Shown one piece after another: positions 56,668 through 64,000 of a stretch of DNA of 64,000 nucleotides. Origin of the DNA: JAAYGT01 sp050252075. Its GTDB lineage: Bacteria > Pseudomonadota > Gammaproteobacteria > Burkholderiales > Burkholderiaceae_B. Under the pieces are notes generated by a model. The model saw only the letters and a list, made by a program, of their open reading frames with translations, had not been told where the DNA came from and did no database searches. The position numbers and the translations under genes are program-made. Position 1 is the first letter of the stretch. Every line of letters begins with the position of its first letter. The DNA lies in contig JBFWLP010000004.1 in the NCBI GenBank assembly GCA_050252075.1, positions 1 through 64,000 of the forward strand, read 5' to 3'.

Positions 56668-57753
56668 TTACGTGGCGTTTGCCGAAAGGCCCTGGTTGTA
56701 CCAGCGGCGGCTGTTATTGATAAGGCGTACCAGCCAGAGCATGACCGGCACCTCGATCAGCACGCCCACAACCGTCGCTAGTGCCGCACCGGAGTTGAAC
56801 CCGTACAGGGCAATGGCGACCGCCACCGCCAGCTCGAAGAAATTCGACGCACCGATCATGGCCGACGGACCGGCAATGTCGTGGCGAACACGAAGCCGGC
56901 GGTTCATCCAGTAACCCAGCGCCGCGATTCCCAGGGTTTGCAGGACGATGGGAACGGCCAGCATGCCGATGATCAGGGGTTGGTCAATGATGGCCCGGCC
57001 CTGAAAGGAAAAAAGCAGCACCAGCGTCATCAGCAGGGCAATGATAGTGAAGGGTGCAATGCGTTTAAGGATCTGTTCCAGCGCAGCCACACCCTTGCGC
57101 AGCAAACGGCGGCGCAGCCACTGGGCAATGGCCAGCGGGATCACAATGTACATGACCACCGAAAGCAGCAAGGTGTCCCATGGCACAGGAATGGACGACA
57201 CACCCAGCAACAGCGCCACAATGGGTGCGAACGCCACCACCATCACCAGATCGTTCAGCGCCACCTGGGTCAGGGTGAAATTCGCGTGGCCATTGCATAA
57301 ATGGCTCCATACGAACACCATGGCTGTACACGGCGCAGCCCCCAGAAGAATCAGCCCCGCCATATAACTGTCAATTTCCGAGGCCGGCAGCCAGGGAGCA
57401 AAGATATGGCGTAGAAACAACCAGCCTAGAAGCGCCATGGTGAACGGCTTGACGCCCCAATTGATCAGCAGCGTAACCGCCATGCCCGCACGCTGGTCGT
57501 ACACCTCGCGCAGCGCACTGAAGTCGATCTTCATGAGCATGGGAATGATCATGACCCAGATGAGTACGCCGACCGGGACATTCACATGGGCGATCTCAAG
57601 TGCACCAATGGCCTGGGCCGGGCCGGGCCAATACAAGCCCAGCAATGTTCCTGCCACAATGCACAGCACTACCCATACCGTCAGATAACGTTCAAAAAAA
57701 CCAAGCGGCGCACCGGCCGCCTGTTTACCGATTACTTCACATTGCGCAGACAT
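56668..57753 (-). CDS. acr3: ACR3-family arsenite efflux transporter
   Basis: The protein has 361 residues from the ATG at 57753; the longer frame overlaps arsR and is less likely. About ten membrane segments are present. The ACR3 signature LLGAAPCTAMVFVWSHL contains the conserved Cys of TM4, and GALATVVGVLIEVPVML-type sequence lies near the end. It exports As(III) using the membrane gradient. It follows arsR on the same strand by 40 bases. Confidence 0.93.
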   Translation of the reverse strand: MSAQCEVIGKQAAGAPLGFFERYLTVWVVLCIVAGTLLGLYWPGPAQAIGALEIAHVNVPVGVLIWVMIIPMLMKIDFSALREVYDQRAGMAVTLLINWGVKPFTMALLGWLFLRHIFAPWLPASEIDSYMAGLILLGAAPCTAMVFVWSHLCNGHANFTLTQVALNDLVMVVAFAPIVALLLGVSSIPVPWDTLLLSVVMYIVIPLAIAQWLRRRLLRKGVAALEQILKRIAPFTIIALLMTLVLLFSFQGRAIIDQPLIIGMLAVPIVLQTLGIAALGYWMNRRLRVRHDIAGPSAMIGASNFFELAVAVAIALYGFNSGAALATVVGVLIEVPVMLWLVRLINNSRRWYNQGLSANAT

Positions 57754-57793
57754 ACGAAGAAAATTTCCAGGATTGAACAGGGAAAAGCCGGCG

Positions 57794-58123
57794 CTAGCCG
57801 GCGGTTTTGCACGCATTTACTGAAAAGGGCATGCACGGGTTGCCGTCGCAACAGTTTTCAGTAAGAAACGCCAGCAATTGCGTCATGGCCGGGTAATTCG
57901 CGGCGTAAAACACAAACCGGCCCTCGCTGCGTTGCTGAAGCAATCCGGCGTGCACGAGTTCTTTCAGATGAAAAGAAAGCGACGACGGCGCAATGCCGCT
58001 CAAACGCGACAGTTCGCCCGCCGGCATCCCCGATGGGCCCTTCTGCACCAGAAGGCGATAAATGAGAAGGCGGGACTCGTTTCCGATGGCCGTTAAGGCT
58101 TTGACTGCGTCTTTGGTATCCAT
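57794..58123 (-). CDS. arsR: ArsR-family arsenic-responsive repressor
   Basis: A 109-residue winged-helix repressor. The recognition region LSGIAPSSLSFHLKELVHAGLL is clear. The usual ELCVCDL As-site in helix 3 is missing; instead cysteines cluster at the C-terminus (Cys91, Cys92, Cys97, Cys105 in ENCCDGNPCMPF...C), as in Acidithiobacillus ferrooxidans-type ArsR. No Shine-Dalgarno is visible and the start codon abuts the operator palindrome, suggesting a leaderless mRNA. Confidence 0.93.
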   Translation of the reverse strand: MDTKDAVKALTAIGNESRLLIYRLLVQKGPSGMPAGELSRLSGIAPSSLSFHLKELVHAGLLQQRSEGRFVFYAANYPAMTQLLAFLTENCCDGNPCMPFSVNACKTAG

Positions 58124-58145
58124 ATTTCAATTATAATTGAAATAT
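58122..58145. promoter_or_regulatory. 24-bp perfect palindrome: ArsR operator with overlapping promoters
   Basis: Each 12-base half begins ATATTTCAATTA; the halves are perfectly symmetrical. The centre contains TATAAT on both strands (58132-58137 plus, 58135-58130 minus), so the arsR and arsH -10 elements overlap inside the operator. A second ATTGAAAT copy follows at 58144-58151. The arsR start codon overlaps the left edge. Confidence 0.7.
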
Positions 58146-58203
58146 TGAAATCTTGCGATCCGTATTCCGGCACGCCTGCCGGACAACCCATGCAATAACA
58201 CCC

Positions 58204-58911
58204 ATGAGCTCTTATTACTCTCCCGCTGATCTCTCACTTCCCGCACTTGACGATGCATACCTTGATCTGGAATCCCTGGAAACGCTCCGGCTGTCCGGAT
58301 CCATCCGGCATGCACCACGCATCTTGTTGCTGTACGGTTCGCTGCGGGAGCGCTCCTATAGCCGGTTTCTGGTCGAGGAAGCCGCCCGTTTGCTGACATT
58401 CATGGGTGCCGAAACGCGAATTTTCAACCCGCTGGGCTTGCCCCAACCCGATACGGTAGGTGCCGATCACCCCAAGGTAAAAGAACTGCGGGAGCTATCC
58501 TTGTGGTCAGAAGGGCAGGTTTGGTGCAGCCCCGAACGACACGGCACGCTCACCGGCATTTTCAAGTCACAGATCGATTGGCTGCCCCTGAGCGAAGGCA
58601 GCATACGCCCGACGCAGGGCCGTACGCTGGCCGTCATGCAGGTATCGGGCGGATCGCAATCGTTCAATGCGGTCAACGCCTTGCGGGTGCTGGGGCGCTG
58701 GATGCGCATGGTGACCATTCCCAATCAGTCGTCGGTAGCCAAGGCTTATCAGGAATTTGATGACGAAGGCAGGATGAAGCCGTCGGCCTACTACGAACGG
58801 GTGGTTGATGTGATGGAAGAGTTGATGAAATTTACTTTCCTGGTACGTGAGCAGAACAGCTACCTGACCAGTCGCTACAGCGAGCGGCGGGCAGGGCAGA
58901 TCGTGGCGTAA
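58204..58911 (+). CDS. arsH: ArsH, NADPH-dependent FMN reductase / organoarsenical oxidase
   Basis: The protein has 235 residues from the ATG at 58204. An in-frame TTG at 58153 has no ribosome binding site and overlaps the operator repeats. The flavodoxin-like FMN motif [15 protein letters not shown] is present, with [20 protein letters not shown] and [18 protein letters not shown]. ArsH oxidises trivalent methylarsenicals. Divergent from arsR. It ends one base before convergent dppF. Confidence 0.94.
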   Translation: MSSYYSPADLSLPALDDAYLDLESLETLRLSGSIRHAPRILLLYGSLRERSYSRFLVEEAARLLTFMGAETRIFNPLGLPQPDTVGADHPKVKELRELSLWSEGQVWCSPERHGTLTGIFKSQIDWLPLSEGSIRPTQGRTLAVMQVSGGSQSFNAVNALRVLGRWMRMVTIPNQSSVAKAYQEFDDEGRMKPSAYYERVVDVMEELMKFTFLVREQNSYLTSRYSERRAGQIVA

Positions 58912-58912
58912 T

Positions 58913-59917
58913 TTACGCGGCCCTGCCTTCTTCCACCGCGTGGCAGGCCACCTGGGCGGAGCCTTCGGAACGGATGAGCGGTGTTTCCCGGCGGCATCGA
59001 TCATTAGCCAGCGGGCAACGCGGGTGAAATGTGCAGCCTGACGGGGGGTTCAAGGGGTTGGGAACCTCGCCGCCCACCGGCGTACGCGCCTTTCCCGAGC
59101 CGGAGATATCGGGAATGGCGCCCAGCAACATGCGCGTGTAGGGATGACGCGGGTGTTCAAACAGGTCATCGCGGGGCGCTATTTCGACAATGCGGCCCAG
59201 ATACATGACGCCCACGCGGTCGGCCACATGATGCACCACGGCCAGGTTGTGGGAGATGAAAAGATAGGTAAGCCCCAGATCGCGCTGCAGGTCTTTCATC
59301 AGGTTGAGCACCTGGGCCTGCACCGAGACGTCGAGCGCCGAGGTTGGTTCGTCGCACACCAGAAACTCGGGGCCCAGCGCCAATGCGCGTGCAATGGAAA
59401 TGCGCTGGCGTTGCCCGCCCGAGAACTGGTGCGGATAGCGATTTTTATCCGAGGGGTCGAGCCCCACCTGACGCAAGAGCTCGTCGACCTTGTCGCTTTG
59501 CGCCTGTGCCGAAAGCGTGGTGTGGGTTTTTAAGGGTTCGGATATGATGCGCCCCACCCGCCAGCGCGGATTCAGGCTGGCGTAGGGATCTTGAAAGATC
59601 ATTTGCAACCGCCGGCGCAGTTTCTGGCGTTCGGGCCCGCTCATGGCCTGCACGTCGAGCCCGTCGAAACGGATGGTGCCGCGCGTGAGCCCGTACAGAC
59701 CCACCAACAAACGGGCCATGGTGGACTTCCCACATCCGGACTCGCCCACCAGCGCCAGGGTTTCGCCCTTGCTGATCGTGAAGGAAACACCGTCGACCGC
59801 ACGCAGCATGAGGCGCGGCTTGCGGTTGATAACGCGTTCGAGCCAGGGGCTGGATACATCGAACCAGCGGGCGACGTCGTCGACCTGAACCAAAGGTGCG
59901 GCAGTAGATGGGTTCAT
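58913..59917 (-). CDS. dppF: Peptide ABC transporter ATP-binding protein DppF-type
   Basis: A 334-residue ABC ATPase. Walker A GESGCGKST, signature FSGGQRQRISIARAL, Walker B FLVCDEPTSALD and the switch His in ISHNLAVVHH are present. The C-terminal oligopeptide-transporter domain has the cysteine motif SGCTFHPRCPLANDRC. Last gene of the operon; its start overlaps dppD by four bases. Confidence 0.93.
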   Translation of the reverse strand: MNPSTAAPLVQVDDVARWFDVSSPWLERVINRKPRLMLRAVDGVSFTISKGETLALVGESGCGKSTMARLLVGLYGLTRGTIRFDGLDVQAMSGPERQKLRRRLQMIFQDPYASLNPRWRVGRIISEPLKTHTTLSAQAQSDKVDELLRQVGLDPSDKNRYPHQFSGGQRQRISIARALALGPEFLVCDEPTSALDVSVQAQVLNLMKDLQRDLGLTYLFISHNLAVVHHVADRVGVMYLGRIVEIAPRDDLFEHPRHPYTRMLLGAIPDISGSGKARTPVGGEVPNPLNPPSGCTFHPRCPLANDRCRRETPLIRSEGSAQVACHAVEEGRAA

Positions 59918-60888
59918 GATGCAGGGCCTTCAAGTGCCAGCCAGCAGGCGGCTTGCCCGTTGCCGGCGGGCATCAGTTCGGGGCGCTCGGTGCGGCAGCG
60001 CGGCATGCAATGTGTGCAGCGCGGGTGAAACGCACAGCCGGCGGGAATGGCATTCAGACGCGGCATGCTGCCGTCGATCTGCACCAGGCGCTCGGCGTGG
60101 CGGTCGATGGAAGGTATGGATCCCATAAGACCTGCCGTGTACGGATGTTGCGGTCGCTGGATGACATCGGCAACGGGTCCAATTTCGGCAATGCGGCCGG
60201 CATACATGACGGCCACCCGGTGGGCGGTTTCGGCAATGACGCCCATATCGTGCGTGATGAGCATGACCGCCGCGCCTTCGGAGCGGCAAAGCGAGCGCAG
60301 CAGGTCGATGATCTGGGCCTGGATGGAGACGTCCAGCGCGGTGGTGGGTTCGTCGGCGACAATCAGTTTGGGCTGCGCCGCCAGCGCCAGGGCTATGACG
60401 ACGCGCTGGCGCATGCCGCCGGAAAATTGATGGGGGTAATGGTGTATGCGTTCACGGGCGGCCGGTATGCCGGTGGCTTCGAGCAGTTCGATGGCCCGTT
60501 CCATCGCTTGCGCCCAGCTGAGATGCAGGTGGGTGACCACCGTTTCGGCAATTTGATGCCCCACGGTGTACAAGGGATTCAGCGACGTTAACGGATCCTG
60601 GAAAATGGCGCCGATCTCACGGCCCCTGACCCGGCGCATCTGTTCATCGTCGAGCGTGTCGATACGCCGGCCGTTGAGCCGGATTTCTCCTCCGGAAATC
60701 CGGCCTGGAGGATCCAGCAGGCCGATGATGGACGCGCCGGTCAGCGATTTTCCCGCGCCCGATTCGCCCACCACCCCCAGCACCTCGCCCGCCGACAGCG
60801 TGAACGACACATCGTGCAAGGCTTTCAGTGTGCCATGACGCGTGGGGAACTCCACATTCAGATTAATGACTTCTAGTAATTCGGCCAT
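59914..60888 (-). CDS. dppD: Peptide ABC transporter ATP-binding protein DppD-type
   Basis: A 324-residue ABC ATPase paired with dppF. It shows [52 protein letters not shown] and [15 protein letters not shown]. The C-terminal domain carries [15 protein letters not shown], an iron-sulfur-like cysteine cluster typical of DppD/OppD proteins. It lies between the permease gene dppC (8-base gap) and dppF. Confidence 0.93.
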   Translation of the reverse strand: MAELLEVINLNVEFPTRHGTLKALHDVSFTLSAGEVLGVVGESGAGKSLTGASIIGLLDPPGRISGGEIRLNGRRIDTLDDEQMRRVRGREIGAIFQDPLTSLNPLYTVGHQIAETVVTHLHLSWAQAMERAIELLEATGIPAARERIHHYPHQFSGGMRQRVVIALALAAQPKLIVADEPTTALDVSIQAQIIDLLRSLCRSEGAAVMLITHDMGVIAETAHRVAVMYAGRIAEIGPVADVIQRPQHPYTAGLMGSIPSIDRHAERLVQIDGSMPRLNAIPAGCAFHPRCTHCMPRCRTERPELMPAGNGQAACWLALEGPAS

Positions 60889-60896
60889 GATGACAG

Positions 60897-61811
60897 TTAA
60901 TTCAGCTTGGGATTCAGCGCATCGCGCAACCAGTCACCCAGCAGGTTGACCGACAGCACCAGAATAACCAGCATCGCGCCGGGGAAAATGGTGATCCACC
61001 ATTCTCCGGAGAACAGAAAATCGTTGCCGATACGTATCAGCGTGCCCAGCGACGGCGATGTTGACGGCACGCCCACCCCCAGAAAAGAGAGCGTGGCTTC
61101 GGTAATAATGGCTGTGGCCAGATGCACCGTGGCCAGCACCAGCACCGGCCCCATCACATTGGGCAGCACATGGCGGAACATGATCACCGGTGATGACACG
61201 CCGATGACGCGGGCCGCCTGAACGTATTCGCGGTTCTTTTCCACCATGGTCGAGCCCCGTACCGTTCGGGCGTACTGGGGCCAGCCGGCCAGGGCAATGG
61301 CAAAGACCAGCACGGGAAAGGCCAGGACATCGTGCAAATGGGCGGGCATGGCCGCGCGTGCCACGCCGTCGACCAGCAGGGCAATGAGAATAGCCGGAAA
61401 GGAAAGCTGAACGTCGGCCACTCGCATGATGAAAGCGTCGATGCGGCCGCCGGCATAGCCGGCCAGCAACCCCAGCACAATACCTACCAGCATGGCCAGG
61501 ACCACCGATGCAAAGCCGATCATCAGGGAAATGCGCGTGCCGTAGAGCAGGGCGGAGTAGAGATCCCGGCCCTGGCTGTCGGTGCCCAGCCAGTGGCGCC
61601 AGTCGCCCGCTTCCTGCCACACCGGCGGCTTCAGGGCATCCATGAGATCAACGGTGGCCAGATCAAACGGGTTGTGGGGCGCCACCCAGGCAGCACCCAG
61701 CGATCCCACCAGCAGCAGCACAAGCACAACGGTGGATACCAGGGCAACGGGCGAGCGTCGCCATGACCACGCCAGATCGCTGCTCCACCAACGACGCAAG
61801 GTGTCTGCCAT
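60897..61811 (-). CDS. dppC: Peptide ABC transporter permease DppC-type
   Basis: The protein has 304 residues from the ATG at 61811; a longer frame overlaps dppB and is rejected. Membrane segment 1 is at about 22-42, followed by HWLGTDSQGRDLYSALLYGTRISL, the usual start of DppC-type permeases. The EAA-type loop is REYVQAARVIGVSSPVIMFRHVLPN (shown in part at about 190-215). It overlaps dppB by one base. Confidence 0.92.
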   Translation of the reverse strand: MADTLRRWWSSDLAWSWRRSPVALVSTVVLVLLLVGSLGAAWVAPHNPFDLATVDLMDALKPPVWQEAGDWRHWLGTDSQGRDLYSALLYGTRISLMIGFASVVLAMLVGIVLGLLAGYAGGRIDAFIMRVADVQLSFPAILIALLVDGVARAAMPAHLHDVLAFPVLVFAIALAGWPQYARTVRGSTMVEKNREYVQAARVIGVSSPVIMFRHVLPNVMGPVLVLATVHLATAIITEATLSFLGVGVPSTSPSLGTLIRIGNDFLFSGEWWITIFPGAMLVILVLSVNLLGDWLRDALNPKLN

Positions 61812-62797
61812 CAGTGTCCCCCCGAACGGCCCAATCCCGCCCGCAAACGCGGATCGACCACAAAGTACAGCAGGTCGACTATGAGATTGATACAGACGAA
61901 AACCAGCGCAATCAGGCACAGGTAGGCGGCCATGACCGGAATGTCGGCAAACTGGACGGCCTGAATAAACAGCAAGCCCATGCCCGGCCACTGAAACACG
62001 GTTTCCGTCACGATCGCGAACGCAATAATGCCGCCCAGTTGCAGGCCGGTAATGGTGATCACGGGTACCAGTGTGTTTTTCAGTGCGTGGCCAAAGTGAA
62101 TGACCCGCTTGGGCAGGCCGCGGGCGCGGGCGAACTTGATGTAATCAGTGCGCAGGACTTCCAGCATTTCCGAACGCACCAGGCGCAACACCAGCGTGAG
62201 CTGAAACAGGGAAAGTGTGATGGCGGGCAAAACAAGGTGCTTCCAGCCATCGACCGTCAGCAGGCCGGTGCTCCACCAGCCCAGTTGCACTACATCGCCC
62301 CGGCCGTAGCTGGGAAGCCAGCCCAGCAGCACGGAAAACACCAGAATCAGCAAAATACCGATCAGGAATGTGGGCAACGACACGCCCAGCAGCGAGAACG
62401 CCAGTATGCTTTGCGACACAAAACCGTTGCGCCTCAGGGCGGTATAAACGCCGAGAGGAAGGCCGATCACCAGGGCAAGAATAGCCGCCGCCAGCGACAA
62501 CTCCAGGGTGGCCGGCAGCCGTTCAGCCAGCAGTTGCGACACCTGCTGCCCTTGCCGCAACGACAAGCCGAAATCGCCCTGCAGGGCGTTACCCACAAAA
62601 CGGGCAAACTGCACGGGCGCCGGCTGATCCAGCCCCAGGCTGGCGCGCAGCGCAATGCGGTCCTGGTCGGTGGCGTCCTGCCCCAGCATGATGGTGACGG
62701 GGTCACCCACGTACCGAAACAGAATGAAGGCCAGCAACGACACGGTGAGCATGACGATGATGGCTTGAAAAAAACGTCGCAGAATGAACGCTAGCAT
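61811..62797 (-). CDS. dppB: Peptide ABC transporter permease DppB-type
   Basis: A 328-residue membrane protein with the N-terminal MLAFILRRFFQAIIVMLTVS opening of DppB permeases. The cytoplasmic EAA loop TDYIKFARARGLPKRVIHFGHALKN (seen at about 210-235) is present. Start and stop couple it to dppC (TGATG). A hairpin separates it from the upstream binding-protein gene. Confidence 0.92.
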   Translation of the reverse strand: MLAFILRRFFQAIIVMLTVSLLAFILFRYVGDPVTIMLGQDATDQDRIALRASLGLDQPAPVQFARFVGNALQGDFGLSLRQGQQVSQLLAERLPATLELSLAAAILALVIGLPLGVYTALRRNGFVSQSILAFSLLGVSLPTFLIGILLILVFSVLLGWLPSYGRGDVVQLGWWSTGLLTVDGWKHLVLPAITLSLFQLTLVLRLVRSEMLEVLRTDYIKFARARGLPKRVIHFGHALKNTLVPVITITGLQLGGIIAFAIVTETVFQWPGMGLLFIQAVQFADIPVMAAYLCLIALVFVCINLIVDLLYFVVDPRLRAGLGRSGGH

Positions 62798-62810
62798 GAA
62801 CGCACCCGGT

Positions 62811-62831
62811 CAGCCGGCCAGTGGCCGGCTG
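62811..62831 (-). promoter_or_regulatory. Perfect hairpin between binding-protein and permease genes
   Basis: CAGCCGGCC-AGT-GGCCGGCTG has a 9-bp stem and 3-base loop and no T-run. In ABC operons such structures often stabilise the upstream binding-protein mRNA or cause partial termination, giving more binding protein than permease. Confidence 0.5.
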
Positions 62832-62861
62832 AATTGACGGAACAGTGAAAGGCAGCCGGGA

Positions 62862-64000
62862 TCAGTCGATGACCACCCATTCCGCCGTCAGGCGGTTGTC
62901 GGCACGGTGCACCACATTGACATTCTTGCGCATTGCCCAGGGAATGACCTGATCGTGCAGCGGAATATGGCCGAACTCTTGGGCATGAATTTCCAGTGCC
63001 TTCACAATGGCCATGTTGCGCGCATTCGCATTGGTTTCGGTTTTCACCTGGTCGATCAGCTTGTCAACTTCGGTATTCGAGTACCCGCCGTAGTTGAACG
63101 AACCATCGGCTCCCTGGCCCTTGCTACGGATGAGGCTTTGCAGCGTGTAAAGGGCGTCAAACGTGGGAACACCCCAGCCGAACAGATAGGCACTGGTGTC
63201 ATTCGACTGCACTTTCGGGAAGTAGGTGGCGCGCGGCATGGCGTTCAAGGAGGTTTTCACGCCCACTTTCGCCCACATGCCCACGATGGCCTGGCAAATG
63301 GCCTCGTCGTTGATGTAACGATTGTTGGGGCAATCCAGGGTGAATTCCAGATTGTTGTCGTAACCGGCTTCCTTGAGCAACTGCTTTGCCTTTTCGGCAT
63401 CGTAGGGCACCCGTTTGGCCAGATCCTGCGTCCAGCCGTTCACCTGGGGCGCAATCATGGTGCCGGTAGGCATGGACGAGCCGCGCATGACCACTTTCTT
63501 GATGGCCTCGATATCGATGGCGCGATACAGGGCCTCGCGAACGCGCATGTCGGCGAACGGATTCTTGCCCTTGATGTTGGAATACTTCAGCTCGGGGCTT
63601 TTCTGGTCGAGACCGATATAAATGGTGCGATATTCGTTACCCTCGACCACTTTGGCCTGCTGCTGGATGCGGGCCAGATCTTGGGCGGGAGGATCAAGCA
63701 CGAAATCAATTTCGCCTGACAGCAGGGCGGCGGTGCGGGTGGCCGCCTGCTTGATAGGGGAATATACGATTTCGGTGACATTGCCCGGCTTGGTGGATTT
63801 GCCCCACCAGTCGGGGTTTTCGACAAATGTGGTGCGTACGTCGACTTCGCGGCCGGACAGCTTGTAGGGGCCGGTGCCATTGGTGTTGCGGGCCGAGAAC
63901 GTTTCTTCCTTCTTGGCGAAATCTTGCGGTGCCTGGGCCCCGTTCTTCTCGGACCAGTCACGGTTCATGATGAACACGTTGGTAAGCTGGCGAAGCAAGA
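62862..64000 (-). CDS. dppA: Peptide ABC transporter substrate-binding protein, N-terminus beyond window
   Basis: About 379 residues are visible and the frame stays open to the right edge, so the signal peptide and first lobe segment are missing. It shows the SBP family 5 pattern: NGTGPYKLSGREVD, VREALYRAIDIEAIKKVVMRG (shown in part), AKQLLKEAGYDN and a C-terminal HAQEFGHIPLHDQ. It would deliver peptides or similar solutes to DppBCDF. The exact substrate (dipeptide, glutathione, opine, other) cannot be told. Confidence 0.9.
   Translation of the reverse strand, partial: LLRQLTNVFIMNRDWSEKNGAQAPQDFAKKEETFSARNTNGTGPYKLSGREVDVRTTFVENPDWWGKSTKPGNVTEIVYSPIKQAATRTAALLSGEIDFVLDPPAQDLARIQQQAKVVEGNEYRTIYIGLDQKSPELKYSNIKGKNPFADMRVREALYRAIDIEAIKKVVMRGSSMPTGTMIAPQVNGWTQDLAKRVPYDAEKAKQLLKEAGYDNNLEFTLDCPNNRYINDEAICQAIVGMWAKVGVKTSLNAMPRATYFPKVQSNDTSAYLFGWGVPTFDALYTLQSLIRSKGQGADGSFNYGGYSNTEVDKLIDQVKTETNANARNMAIVKALEIHAQEFGHIPLHDQVIPWAMRKNVNVVHRADNRLTAEWVVID

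Noticed and set aside
58153..58203. TTG start giving 17 extra residues on ArsH
   Set aside because: It lies at the edge of the operator repeats, probably too close to the transcription start, and the ArsH family normally starts near the later ATG.
1..64000. Possible tRNA, rRNA, tmRNA, CRISPR, insertion sequence or prophage
   Set aside because: Intergenic gaps are nearly all under 250 bases and were read by eye; none shows a cloverleaf, ribosomal RNA, repeat-spacer array, transposase or integrase. A tool such as tRNAscan-SE would settle small RNA genes.

Overview
The window is about 64 kb of GC-rich chromosome with very dense, tightly packed genes. I see no rRNA, tRNA, CRISPR array, insertion sequence or prophage. 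The conserved run map / rpsB-tsf-pyrH-frr-uppS-cdsA-dxr-rseP-bamA-skp-lpxD-fabZ-lpxA-lpxB-rnhB-spoU / ppsR<>ppsA, together with class I phaC, a valine-degradation cassette and the general look of the proteins, suggests a betaproteobacterium of the Burkholderiales, most like the Alcaligenaceae (Bordetella/Achromobacter/Pusillimonas type). That placement is inferred from remembered gene order, not from a search.

Layout. (1) 1-5.2 kb: a P-type cation ATPase (its C-terminus cut by the window edge) diverges from a phosphoketolase-family gene, with one FNR/Anr-like box between them. (2) 5.2-9.1 kb, minus strand: dsbB, glnD, map. (3) 9.1-24.9 kb, plus strand: an unusual 350-base leader, then the translation, isoprenoid and outer-membrane superoperon from rpsB to rnhB and a SpoU-type methyltransferase. 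(4) 24.9-29.6 kb: ppsR diverging from ppsA (with a terminator-like hairpin in the ppsA leader), ogt and smpB. (5) 29.6-33.7 kb: ratA, rnfH and three genes of valine catabolism. (6) 33.7-40.8 kb: ygfZ, then mltG-tmk-holB-tatD, an exported ankyrin protein, an RsiV-like lipoprotein and a YfcG-type glutathione transferase. (7) 40.9-46.4 kb: arsC joined to an uncharacterised SAF-domain dehydrogenase, then a copper module copA / hdeD / copZ / cueR with two recognisable CueR operators. (8) 46.3-54.0 kb: a TetR regulator diverging from an eight-gene, translationally coupled operon that looks like a membrane-lipid modification system (flavin oxidoreductase, DUF1365, cyclopropane-synthase-type methyltransferase, chalcone-isomerase-like protein, MFS transporter, DUF3833 lipoprotein, short-chain dehydrogenase, NTF2-like protein). 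(9) 54.0-58.9 kb: divergent phaC/phaB, then an arsenic module acr3-arsR/arsH built around a 24-bp perfect palindrome. (10) 58.9-64 kb, minus strand: a dipeptide/oligopeptide ABC transporter whose binding-protein gene runs off the right edge.

How the genes work together. The central superoperon couples ribosome function, UMP kinase and the building of the envelope (undecaprenyl carrier, CDP-diacylglycerol, isoprenoids, lipid A, outer-membrane protein assembly). The accessory parts are metal and stress modules (copper, arsenic, a possible low-oxygen pair) and carbon-storage functions. The most interesting candidate for an underdescribed system is the TetR-linked lipid operon at 46.3-54.0 kb. 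Its neighbours, overlaps and a nested 39-bp dyad in front of it all indicate one regulated unit of unknown chemistry.
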